The notes under the pieces are model-generated. The model worked only from the letters and a program-made list of their open reading frames with translations, ran no database searches and was not told the origin of the DNA. DNA of 64,000 nucleotides, taken from NCBI RefSeq assembly GCF_019263585.2, contig NZ_JADQDF010000001.1:4846501-4910500 (forward strand), written 5' to 3'. The DNA comes from Pseudonocardia oceani. GTDB taxonomy: Bacteria; Actinomycetota; Actinomycetes; Mycobacteriales; Pseudonocardiaceae. Positions 1-7,435 of the stretch are shown piece by piece. A program made the translations under genes and the position numbers. Position 1 is the stretch's first letter, and every line of letters begins with the position of its first letter.

Positions 1-320
1 CCCAGGGCGCGGGCCATCGCCAGCACCTCCAGCCCCTCCCGCTTCCCGGTGGCCAGCAGCTCGCGCTGGCGGGTGCGCAGCTCCTCGATCCCCGCGGCGA
101 CCTCGGCCATCTCCGCCAGAAGCTCCTCCGCGCGGGGCGTGGCCCCGGCGCGGGAGCGGCCGGCGCCGGGGCGGGGGAAGGTGCGGACGGCGTCGGCGTC
201 CCAGGTCCGCCCGTCGACCAGCGGGGCGGGCGCCTGGCCGCGGGAGACGTAGCCGTACCAGGTCGCGAGCTTGACGCCCCACGCGTCGGCGCACTCCTGC
301 GCGGTCCAGGCCTCGCTCAC
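1..320 (-). CDS. HTH DNA-binding protein, C-terminus cut by window edge
   Basis: The gene starts with GTG at 318-320 and runs off the left edge, so only about 106 residues are visible. The N-terminus (EAWTAQECADAWGV, then TWYGYVSRGQAPAP) looks like a MerR/excisionase-type helix-turn-helix, with a recognition helix and a wing ending in the usual 'G-x-x-P' turn. After an Arg/Pro-rich linker comes an alpha-helical, charged stretch (EELLAEMAEVAAGIEELRTRQRE) that may be a coiled coil. The start overlaps the stop of the upstream DUF4236/TPR gene in a GTGA arrangement, so the two are translationally coupled. The target is unknown. The family reading is good, the function is inference. Confidence 0.6.
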   Translation of the reverse strand, partial: MSEAWTAQECADAWGVKLATWYGYVSRGQAPAPLVDGRTWDADAVRTFPRPGAGRSRAGATPRAEELLAEMAEVAAGIEELRTRQRELLATGKREGLEVLAMARAL

Positions 321-1330
321 CACAGCTCCACCTGCGCGAGGCCGGGGTGGGTCGGGTCCTCGGCGCGGACCTGCCCCAGGTCGCGGCGGGCGCCGTCGCG
401 GTCGCCGTGGGCCAGGCCGACCTGCGCGCGCTCCAGCAGCGCCCGGTGCCGCACCGACGACGCCCGGCCGGGCACCCGCAGCGCGGCGTCCAGCGCCTCG
501 CGCGCGTCGTCGGGGTAGCCCAGCTCGCCGAACGCGCGGCCGCGGAACACGAGCAGCAGGGCGGAGGCGTCGTCGAGGTTGGTGGTGGCGCCGGTCGTCT
601 CGATCACCTCGGCGTGGCGGCCCGCTTCGCTGTAGAGCTCGGTGAGCGAAAGGGCAGCGGGGACGGTCGGCTCGGCCTGCTCGACCGTCCAGATCGCGGT
701 GTCCAGGTCGCCAGCCGCCTGGTGCAGCTCGGCGACGGCGAGCAGGACGACGTCGGTGGTGATCCCGAGGTGGGCGACGGCGCCGCGGGCGATCTCGACC
801 GGCCAGGTGCGGTCGGCGAGGTGGCGCACGGTGAACGGGTGCGTCCGCAGCGCCGAGGTGCCCTCGGAGACGACCCACGCCAGCAGCTCCCGGGCGCGCT
901 GCGGGTCGCGCTCGTCGAGGCCGTCGAGGGCGGCGGCGAGCAGGCGCAGCACGGGATCGGCGCGGCCGTGGGTGCGCGCGACGTCGGCGTAGCGACCGGT
1001 GCGCAGGGCGTCGAGGAGGTCGCGCTCCCAGGGCGGGAGGACCGGGGCCGGGGGATCGGCGGGCCAGGGCGGGCTCGGCACCGGGGACGGCGCGGGCGGC
1101 GGCGGCGGGGACGGATCCGGCGGCGCGGGCCGGTTGGCGCGCGCCTCGCGCAGCGTCGTCGAGTGGACCAGCCCCATGCGCGCCAGCCCGACCGTGCTGC
1201 TGATCCGCCCACCCGGGTGCCGGGTGAGGCGCGCGTTGCGCGAGCCGACCGAGTAGCTGACGCCGCCGTTGCTCAGCGTCACGTGCACCCCGGGGAGGAC
1301 CTTGATGCTCTTGTGCAGCCAGAAGCCCAC
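317..1330 (-). CDS. DUF4236 domain protein with TPR-like C-terminal half
   Basis: This is a 337-residue protein. The first 55 residues (GFWLHKSIKVLPGVHVTLSNGGVSYSVG...) match the small DUF4236 domain: a basic start, a 'lPGv' turn and Gly/Ser-rich strands. Residues about 65-100 are a Pro-rich linker. Residues 100-337 are alpha-helical with repeated Ala/Leu pairs and segments such as ASALLLVFRGRAFGELGYPDDAREALDAAL, typical of tetratricopeptide repeats that bind proteins. The start lies 7 bp downstream of the terD-like gene and the stop overlaps the following HTH gene, so the three minus-strand genes are probably one operon. No catalytic motif was seen; a scaffold role is inferred. Confidence 0.6.
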   Translation of the reverse strand: MGFWLHKSIKVLPGVHVTLSNGGVSYSVGSRNARLTRHPGGRISSTVGLARMGLVHSTTLREARANRPAPPDPSPPPPPAPSPVPSPPWPADPPAPVLPPWERDLLDALRTGRYADVARTHGRADPVLRLLAAALDGLDERDPQRARELLAWVVSEGTSALRTHPFTVRHLADRTWPVEIARGAVAHLGITTDVVLLAVAELHQAAGDLDTAIWTVEQAEPTVPAALSLTELYSEAGRHAEVIETTGATTNLDDASALLLVFRGRAFGELGYPDDAREALDAALRVPGRASSVRHRALLERAQVGLAHGDRDGARRDLGQVRAEDPTHPGLAQVELW

Positions 1331-1337
1331 GGTGCTC

Positions 1338-1931
1338 CTACAGCTCGTAGCCGGCGGGGACGGGCGGGCGGCGCCAGTCGACGCCCTGGGGCGGGGGCGG
1401 CGGCTCGTCGTCGATGTCGACGCCGAAGTCGCGGGCCAGCCCGGCGAGGCCGTCGTGGTAGCCCTGCCCGACCGCGCGCACCTTCCACCGCGCGTCGCGG
1501 CGGTAGAGCTCGACCGCGACGGCCGCGGTCTCGGCGGCCAGCCCGTCCATGACGAACGACGCCAGCTCCGCGCCGCCGTCGCCCGTCACGGCGACGCGGA
1601 ACGGGGCGAGGTCGGCGAGCGTCCGCCCGGGAGCGGCGTCGAGGCCGACGGCGAAGGCGAGGGTCTGCACGGCGGGGTCGACGCCGTCGAGCTCGACGGC
1701 GACCCGGTCGGTCACCTGCGCCCCCGCCCGCTTCCCGGCGTGGACGACGCGGCGGTCGGCGGAGGCGGGCTGGTTGTAGAAGACGAAGTCGGCGTCGCCG
1801 CGGACCTTCCCGTCGACCAGGAGGAGCGCGGAGAGGTCGGCCTCGAGCTCGGGGCGGGGGGTCCAGGTGCAGGTGACGGTGACCGATCGGGTCGGCGGGA
1901 GCGCGGTGTTGGCGCCCTTCGTCAGCTGCAC
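1338..1931 (-). CDS. TerD family protein
   Basis: The 197-residue product is a TerD-domain protein. Hallmarks are the opening VQLTKGANTAL, the segment LEADLSALLLVDGKVRGDADFVFYNQPAS (the acidic DADFVFYNQ motif that helps bind calcium in the family), and a later VELDGVDPAVQTLAFAVGLD. TerD proteins belong to the tellurium/stress-resistance (ter) network, where they are thought to bind Ca2+ at or near the membrane. A Pro-rich tail (PPPPPQGVDWRRPPVP) ends the protein. The chosen GTG at 1929-1931 gives the usual TerD N-terminus; the reading frame stays open far upstream but that part has no family similarity. It lies 7 bp upstream of the DUF4236/TPR gene. A single terD without the rest of a ter operon makes true tellurite resistance uncertain. 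Confidence 0.85.
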   Translation of the reverse strand: MQLTKGANTALPPTRSVTVTCTWTPRPELEADLSALLLVDGKVRGDADFVFYNQPASADRRVVHAGKRAGAQVTDRVAVELDGVDPAVQTLAFAVGLDAAPGRTLADLAPFRVAVTGDGGAELASFVMDGLAAETAAVAVELYRRDARWKVRAVGQGYHDGLAGLARDFGVDIDDEPPPPPQGVDWRRPPVPAGYEL

Positions 1932-1944
1932 GGCGGTCAGGCTA
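1932..1944 (-). promoter_or_regulatory. -10 element for the terD-like gene (leaderless)
   Basis: On the minus strand a TAGCCT hexamer (1939-1944) sits 7 nt before the GTG start at 1931. This spacing puts the transcription start at or next to the start codon, the actinobacterial leaderless pattern. No convincing -35 was seen. Confidence 0.45.
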
Positions 1945-2021
1945 CGGGCCGGGCCGATCACGCCGGCACCAGTTCTCCCGAACGGCCACGGGGTCGGTGT
2001 CCGGCCCGGCATCCTCCCGCC

Positions 2022-3011
2022 ATGACGACCTACGCCTACGACTCGTCCACCACCCACCTGCTCGCCGTCTGGGGTGCCGGAGTGGGGTCGGCGGCGCACT
2101 CCGTCGCCCGCCTCCATGCGCGGACCCCGGTCGCGGTGGGCCGGCGGCTCGCCCACGGGCTGACCCAGCTCTCCACCACGGCGTGGCTGAGCTATGAGGA
2201 GTCCGACATCGCCGGTCCGGTGCCGGTGTCGCCGGCGCTCCGCGCGATCGTCGACCCGAACGTGGTGCGGGCGGGGCGGCTGCGGGTCGATCCCGACTGG
2301 GTGGTCGAGGCGGGGCACGACGTGGGGCGCACGCTGCGCGAGGCGGGCAGCGCGGGAGTGCGCCGGGCCGTGGTCGCCGACGTGGAGGCCGAGTTCGACG
2401 CCATCGAGCGCGCCCTGCTCGGCGACCTTGCGGGACGCGCCGGGCAGGCGGTCATGATGAGCCGTCTCGACGCGTCGCCGGTGCAGATCGCCGCGGCCGA
2501 CCGCCTGCTGCACGAGGTGCCCACCGGCGGCCAGCCGCTGACCACCGACGTCGAACCCACGGCGGCGTGCGTCGCCGCGGCGCACTGGCTGCGCGCGGCC
2601 GTCGACGTCACGCGGGATGCCATCGGTGGCGACGACGACGGCGACGTGCTGGCGACGGAGGAGGCCGCGCAACCGTGGGACGTGGTCGCTCCGCGGCTCG
2701 TCCTGGCCCGCATGGACGACGGACTGTCCCCGCTCGCGGCGGTGCTGAGCCTCGTCCTGTCGGCCAAGCGCGTCGCGCGCGGGTTCGTGCCCGCTCCGGA
2801 CGAGTGCGACGTGCGCGGGCACGTCGTACTGGACCCGGGCCGGCCGTCGCGCCAGCTGCTCGACCAGCTGATGCTGGCGCTGCGGACCTGCGGGCAGCTG
2901 CACCTCGAGGTCTGCGGTCCGGGCGCGCCCGACCCGTTCGACGCCTTCGACGCGGCGGTGCGCGCGGAGGCGGGGCGGGCGTCCGACCGGCTCCTGGCTC
3001 CGGTGCGCTGA
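2022..3011 (+). CDS. hypothetical protein
   Basis: This is a 329-residue protein that I do not recognise. It starts at ATG 2022, divergent from terD across 90 bp. The sequence is Ala/Val/Asp-rich and soluble, with no signal peptide or clear membrane segment. A central helical part contains VVADVEAEFDAIERALLGDLAGRAGQAVMMSRLDASPVQIAAADRLLHEVPTGG-like segments, and the C-terminal third (RLVLARMDDGLSPLAAVLSLVLSAKRVARGF) looks like a helical bundle. Composition and codon use match its neighbours. It may be part of the same accessory neighbourhood as the TerD, PH-domain and kinase genes, but nothing in the sequence assigns a function. Confidence 0.5.
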   Translation: MTTYAYDSSTTHLLAVWGAGVGSAAHSVARLHARTPVAVGRRLAHGLTQLSTTAWLSYEESDIAGPVPVSPALRAIVDPNVVRAGRLRVDPDWVVEAGHDVGRTLREAGSAGVRRAVVADVEAEFDAIERALLGDLAGRAGQAVMMSRLDASPVQIAAADRLLHEVPTGGQPLTTDVEPTAACVAAAHWLRAAVDVTRDAIGGDDDGDVLATEEAAQPWDVVAPRLVLARMDDGLSPLAAVLSLVLSAKRVARGFVPAPDECDVRGHVVLDPGRPSRQLLDQLMLALRTCGQLHLEVCGPGAPDPFDAFDAAVRAEAGRASDRLLAPVR

Positions 3012-3046
3012 GCCCAGCGTCGGAACCGTGGGAATGGCCCGTCGGA

Positions 3047-3424
3047 TCAGCGCGCCACGTAGTGGCTCAGCAGCGCCTGCACCTCGTAGACGTCGACGCC
3101 CTTGCCGAACTGCTTGGCGATGGGCACCGCGCTGCCCGAGAGCCAGATCTTGAGCTCCGCGTCGAGGTCGAACGTGCCGGCGGTCTCGACGCTGAAGTGC
3201 GTGATCGACCGGTACGGGACGGTGTGGTACTCGATCTTCTTGCCGGTGAGGCCCTGCTTGTCGACGAGGATCAGTCGCCGGTCGGTGAACAGGAACGCGT
3301 CGCGCACCAGGAGGTAGGCGGCGTGCACCTGCTCGCCCTGACCGAGCAGCCGTCCGTACTCGTGCGCCGCCGCAGCAGGGTCCATGCGCGACGCGTTGCC
3401 GATGATGCCGCCGAGGAAGCTCAT
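3047..3424 (-). CDS. bacterial PH-domain protein
   Basis: The 125-residue product contains a single bacterial pleckstrin-homology-type domain. After an N-terminal helix come GEQVHAAYLLVRDAFLFTDRRLILVDKQGLTGKKIEYHTVPYRSITHFSVETAGTFDLDAELKIWL-type strands. 'FTDRRLILVDKQG' and 'YHTVPYRSITHFSVE' are the family signature. Such proteins are small cytosolic or peripheral proteins whose ligand is usually unknown. It is divergent from the kinase operon across about 200 bp. Family confidence is high, function unknown. Confidence 0.85.
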   Translation of the reverse strand: MSFLGGIIGNASRMDPAAAAHEYGRLLGQGEQVHAAYLLVRDAFLFTDRRLILVDKQGLTGKKIEYHTVPYRSITHFSVETAGTFDLDAELKIWLSGSAVPIAKQFGKGVDVYEVQALLSHYVAR

Positions 3425-3487
3425 CGCTGCTCCAGGTGTGATCGGGGGGAGATCCGTAACGCCCGATTCTTCCGGGCCGATGCCGGA

Positions 3488-3503
3488 GGGGTGGCGTCAC
3501 CCC
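3488..3503. promoter_or_regulatory. short hairpin in the divergent promoter region of the kinase operon
   Basis: A perfect 6-bp stem (GGGGTG / CACCCC) with loop GCGT lies between the PH-domain gene and the giant kinase gene. A second weaker palindrome (GGTGA-N6-TCACC) lies near 3565-3580. These could be regulator sites or mRNA structure in front of the operon; no canonical -35/-10 pair is evident. Confidence 0.3.
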
Positions 3504-3631
3504 AACGGATGGCGCCATCAGCGGTCCGGACTCGTCCGGATACGGTGAGTCGCAACCGCAGCCAGGTGATCGGGGTCACCCGTTCGCCTGAGCAGCTTCG
3601 GCTGTGGCATCGGTGTGAACGGGGGGACGAC

Positions 3632-6600
3632 TTGGCACGCCTGCATGTTCTCGGTGACTGGCACGGTCCCGGCGAGGAGAAGACGGCGCGGCGGCTGCGC
3701 GACGAACTGCCGGACACCTGGGACATCGTGGCCGGGCGCGATGTCCCGGACGGCATGGGCACCGTCGACCTTGACCTGGTCGTCGTCGGGCCGCGGGCGG
3801 TGTACGTCTGCGAGGAGAAGTCCTGGGGCCCGCACATCGTCGCGGGGGACGTCGCCTGGTTCGTCAACGGCGAACGCCGGCACAGCCCCAACAGCCAGGT
3901 GCAGCACGCGACCCGGGTGCTCGCCGGCAACATCAAGAAGCGCGTGACGGGGTGGCGCGAGGCGGAGAGCCGGTTCGCGCGGGGCCACCGGATCGTGCGC
4001 GGTCACGTCGTGCTCTCGCACGACCACCTGCGTCTGGACGGCGCCGAGGACCTGGGCGACGACGTCGTCCTGCGCCTCGCCGACGCGGCCCAGGCGCTGC
4101 AGCGGCTCGACGCGACGTGCCCGGAGTCGATGGCGCCGCTGCGCCGGAACCTGATGGACCACCTGCTCGGACTGCGGGCCCGGCCGGCCGGAGAGCCGCC
4201 GTCGCAGATCTTCCAGTACCGGGTCGAGGGCCGGCCGATGAGCCGGGGTGACGCGGTGGTCTACCGCACCCGCAACCCGGCGAACGAACTCGTCGACCTC
4301 ATCTGCGTGCCGGTCGCCGCGGCGTCGGACCCCGTGCGGGCGCACCTGCTCGCCACCCGGGAGCACGACGCGCTGGCGGCTCTCGCCTCGGTCGACCGGG
4401 CGTGGCGGGTGCAGGGCTGGTTCGAGTGGAACGGGTACGTGGTCACGCCCGTGGTCGTGCCCACCGACGGCACCAGCCTGCGCAAGCTCGTGGCGTCGCG
4501 GCGCTCGCCGGTGGACGACCGCGGACGCGTCACGCCCGACATCGGTGTCGCCGTCGTCCACGACGCATTCCGTGCGCTCGCCGAGGTCCACCGGCTCGGC
4601 ATCACCCACCGCGCGCTGCGACTGCTCAGCGTCGAGGTGACCGACGCCGACCGCGTGCGGTTCCGCGACTTCGGCCGCGCCCACCTGCCGTCGGCGGCGA
4701 CCGTCGCACCCGACCTCGACGACGACCACCCCTCGGCCGCGTTCCGCGCTCCCGGCGCGACCCTGGAGATGTTCACCCCGGCCGACGACCTGTACAGCCT
4801 GGCCCTGTGCCTCGTGCAGTGGCTCCACGGCGACGTCACCGACCAGCCCGACCACCGGCAGGCGCTCGAGCGGGCCCGCGAGTACCCGACGGTCGGGTCC
4901 GTCCTCGTGCGGTGCCTGACGCGGGAGCCGGGTGCGGCGTACACCGCTGCGGAGGCGGCTGAGGCCACGGCACCGCGCAGGCCCGTGCCCGCGCCGCCGC
5001 CGCGACGCGAGGAGGTCATCGCGCCCGGCGCGCTCCTGGGTGGGCGCTACCGCCTGGTGCGCCAGCTCGGGGAGGGTGCCTGGGCCGTGACGTGGCTGGC
5101 CTACGACGAGAACCTCGACGAGCACCGCACGGTGAAGCACCTGCGTCCCGGCCGCGTCGCCCCGGAGCAGGTCAAGGCCGAGTACGACCACGCCAACATG
5201 CTGCGGAGCTTCTTCTGCGCCCGCATGCACGACCGGCTCGCCCTGCCCGAGCCCGGCGTGCTGGTGCAGGAGTACGTGCCGGGGGAGACCCTGCACGAGC
5301 TGACGACCGGGCGTCCCGAGCTCGACCGGGAGCAGGCCCGGCGCATCGCGGTCGACGTGCTGCGCGGGCTCGCGGACGCCCACGACCGCTCCATCTACCA
5401 CCGCGACGTCAGCCCGAACAACATCATCGTCCGCGACGACGGGCACGCCGTGCTGATCGACTTCGGCCTCGCCTCACGGGCCGAGGCCGCGCAGTCGGCC
5501 GTCGGCTCGCCGCCCTTCACGGCCCCGGAGGTGTGGTCGCGGCGCCAGTGGTCGCCGTCGGCGGACATCTACAGCGCCGCCGCATCGGTGCTGCACGCGA
5601 TGCTCGGCCGGCTCCCGTACGCCGGGCCCGGCATCGACGAGCGGCGGACGCTCGTGCCGCCGACGGCCGCTCAGGTCGAGCGCTACGGCCGGGCCCTGCT
5701 GGACTCCCTGTACCGCGCGGTCGAGGCGAATCCGGTGGCCCGGCCCGGCGACGCGCGGAGCTTCGCCGACGAGCTGCAGCGCGTCAGTGACATCGTGGTG
5801 GCGCCCGGGCGCCGCGTGGTCAACCCGACGGTCGCCGCCCTGCGGGGGCTGTACCGGCACAGCGGCATCGGCAACGCCGGCAACCGCGGTCTCGACGACG
5901 ACTTCGCGCACGACACCTACGTGGCGACGCGACTCGACAGCGAGCTGCTTCCGGCGATCCTCGCGGGGAGGCTCGACGTCGTTGTCCTGTCGGGCAATCC
6001 CGGCGACGGCAAGACCTCGTTCCTCGTCAAGGTCGGGGCCGCGCTCGACAAGGCCGGCGCCGTCGTGGTGCACGCCGACGCGGCAGGCTGGCGTCGACGC
6101 CTGGACGGCCGGACGTACGCAGCGGTGTACGACGCCTCCGAGTCGCACGGGGAGCTGACCTCCGACGACCTGATGTGCCAGGCCCTCGACCCCGGCGAGG
6201 GCGATGACCCCGCGCTGCGGACGGTCCTGCTCGCCGCCAACGACGGACGCATCGCGCAGTTCTGCCTCGACCACGCCGACCGGTACCCGGAGATCACGGC
6301 GGCCCTCGACCGGCAGCGCCTCGGAGGCGAGGTGGAGACCGGCGCCCGGATCGTCCTCGTGGACCTCAAGCGCCGTGCGCTCGCCCTGCCCGACCTCAAC
6401 GGCCCCGCGCTGGGCGCCAACGTGCTGTCCTCCCTCACCGTCCTGCACCGCTGGGAGGTGTGCGAGGGCTGCGAGGCGCGGAAGGTCTGCCCGATCCGGC
6501 GCAACGCCGAGCTGCTGCGCGCCGGGCAGGCGCGTCGGGCGGTCTCGGAGCTCCTGCTCACCAGCCACCTGCGCAGGCGTCGCCGGGCCACCGTGCGCGA

Positions 6601-7435
6601 CGTCCGCTCGGCGTTCGGCTGGCTGGTCACCGGCGACCTCTCCTGCGACGACGTCCACGACGAGGTGGAGCAGGGCCTCGACCCCGGGATCGGGCGCCAG
6701 GCGTTCGATCTCGCCTTCGACGCGAGCAGCGGCGACTACCTGGTCCAGGAGTGGTCGGAGCTGGATCCCGCGCAGCTGCCGGCACCGGCGGTGGCGCGCG
6801 CCGCCCGCGACCGGCGTGACCTCGTGCCGGATCTCGCGAGCCTGGACACCGAGACGATGACCCACCTCAAGCGCGCGCTGTTCTTCGGTTCGTGGAGCGT
6901 GCCGACCGCGCGTCACGAGGTGCGCAGCTACCGGCACCTCGAGCTGTTCCTCGACACGCTGCAGGACCCGGACGCGGGGCTGTCGCGGATCCTGCTAGGC
7001 GTGTCGCGCGTACTCGCGTTCGTCGGGTACCGCGACGAAGGCCACCTCGCGCTGCGTGACAGGGTCTTCGACGATCCCGCCGTGCGGTCGATCGTCGTGG
7101 TGAAGGAGCTGCCCGCGACCGAGTTCCGGCTCGTCAGCGCGACCACCGCCGCGCCGTACGTCGAGTCCTTCCCCGATCGGCTCGAGCTGCACCACGCACC
7201 GTCGGGAGCGCGCTTGCGGATCACCCTCGACACCGCGGAGCTGCTGCTGCGCTCGGCCGACGGCGAGGTCATGGGGGACAGCGCCTCGGCCGCCCTCCGG
7301 CAGGAGATCCAGGGCTTCGGGGACCGCCTGCGCCTGCAACCCGCACGCACGGTCCGCATCGTCGACGGAGCGGGCTCCTGGGTCACGGCGACCGCGACCG
7401 ACGCCGGCCACATCGTGGCGGGAGCGCACCGATGA
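3632..7435 (+). CDS. NERD-pseudokinase-Ser/Thr kinase-P-loop ATPase fusion (PglW/MAD6-like N-terminus, DptF-like C-terminus)
   Basis: This 1,267-residue protein joins four parts. Residues 1-150 are a NERD-type nuclease-related domain (LGDWHGPGEEKTARRLRDELPDTW, DLDLVVVG, VCEEKSWGP). Residues about 190-450 are kinase-like but lack the catalytic Asp: HRA at 326-328 replaces HRD, although a DFG-like RDFG remains. Residues 475-730 are a complete kinase: LGEGAW loop at 480, Lys 502 (TVKHL), HRDVSPNN with Asp 592, DFG at 610 and a PPFTAPE activation end. Residues 730-1267 carry a P-loop (GNPGDGKTS, 788-796), 'LLAANDGR' and a Cys cluster CEGC...VCPI near 944-953, as in DptF, the Dnd restriction ATPase. 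TTG 3632 is preferred because GGGGGG at 3621-3626 is a ribosome site and homology starts there; ATG 3509 is the in-frame alternative. The last 4 bp overlap the next gene. It probably senses or signals invasion and drives the partner ATPase. Confidence 0.8.
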   Translation: MARLHVLGDWHGPGEEKTARRLRDELPDTWDIVAGRDVPDGMGTVDLDLVVVGPRAVYVCEEKSWGPHIVAGDVAWFVNGERRHSPNSQVQHATRVLAGNIKKRVTGWREAESRFARGHRIVRGHVVLSHDHLRLDGAEDLGDDVVLRLADAAQALQRLDATCPESMAPLRRNLMDHLLGLRARPAGEPPSQIFQYRVEGRPMSRGDAVVYRTRNPANELVDLICVPVAAASDPVRAHLLATREHDALAALASVDRAWRVQGWFEWNGYVVTPVVVPTDGTSLRKLVASRRSPVDDRGRVTPDIGVAVVHDAFRALAEVHRLGITHRALRLLSVEVTDADRVRFRDFGRAHLPSAATVAPDLDDDHPSAAFRAPGATLEMFTPADDLYSLALCLVQWLHGDVTDQPDHRQALERAREYPTVGSVLVRCLTREPGAAYTAAEAAEATAPRRPVPAPPPRREEVIAPGALLGGRYRLVRQLGEGAWAVTWLAYDENLDEHRTVKHLRPGRVAPEQVKAEYDHANMLRSFFCARMHDRLALPEPGVLVQEYVPGETLHELTTGRPELDREQARRIAVDVLRGLADAHDRSIYHRDVSPNNIIVRDDGHAVLIDFGLASRAEAAQSAVGSPPFTAPEVWSRRQWSPSADIYSAAASVLHAMLGRLPYAGPGIDERRTLVPPTAAQVERYGRALLDSLYRAVEANPVARPGDARSFADELQRVSDIVVAPGRRVVNPTVAALRGLYRHSGIGNAGNRGLDDDFAHDTYVATRLDSELLPAILAGRLDVVVLSGNPGDGKTSFLVKVGAALDKAGAVVVHADAAGWRRRLDGRTYAAVYDASESHGELTSDDLMCQALDPGEGDDPALRTVLLAANDGRIAQFCLDHADRYPEITAALDRQRLGGEVETGARIVLVDLKRRALALPDLNGPALGANVLSSLTVLHRWEVCEGCEARKVCPIRRNAELLRAGQARRAVSELLLTSHLRRRRRATVRDVRSAFGWLVTGDLSCDDVHDEVEQGLDPGIGRQAFDLAFDASSGDYLVQEWSELDPAQLPAPAVARAARDRRDLVPDLASLDTETMTHLKRALFFGSWSVPTARHEVRSYRHLELFLDTLQDPDAGLSRILLGVSRVLAFVGYRDEGHLALRDRVFDDPAVRSIVVVKELPATEFRLVSATTAAPYVESFPDRLELHHAPSGARLRITLDTAELLLRSADGEVMGDSASAALRQEIQGFGDRLRLQPARTVRIVDGAGSWVTATATDAGHIVAGAHR

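Noticed and set aside
347..1552. Long plus-strand open frame antisense to the DUF4236/TPR gene
   Set aside because: It is a GC-rich shadow frame without family similarity; the minus-strand frame has DUF4236 and TPR features and coupled neighbours.
2567..3631. N-terminal extension of the kinase frame
   Set aside because: The frame stays open upstream, but homology begins at LHVLGDWHGPGEE and a ribosome site precedes TTG 3632; the upstream part also overlaps the real gene 2022-3011.
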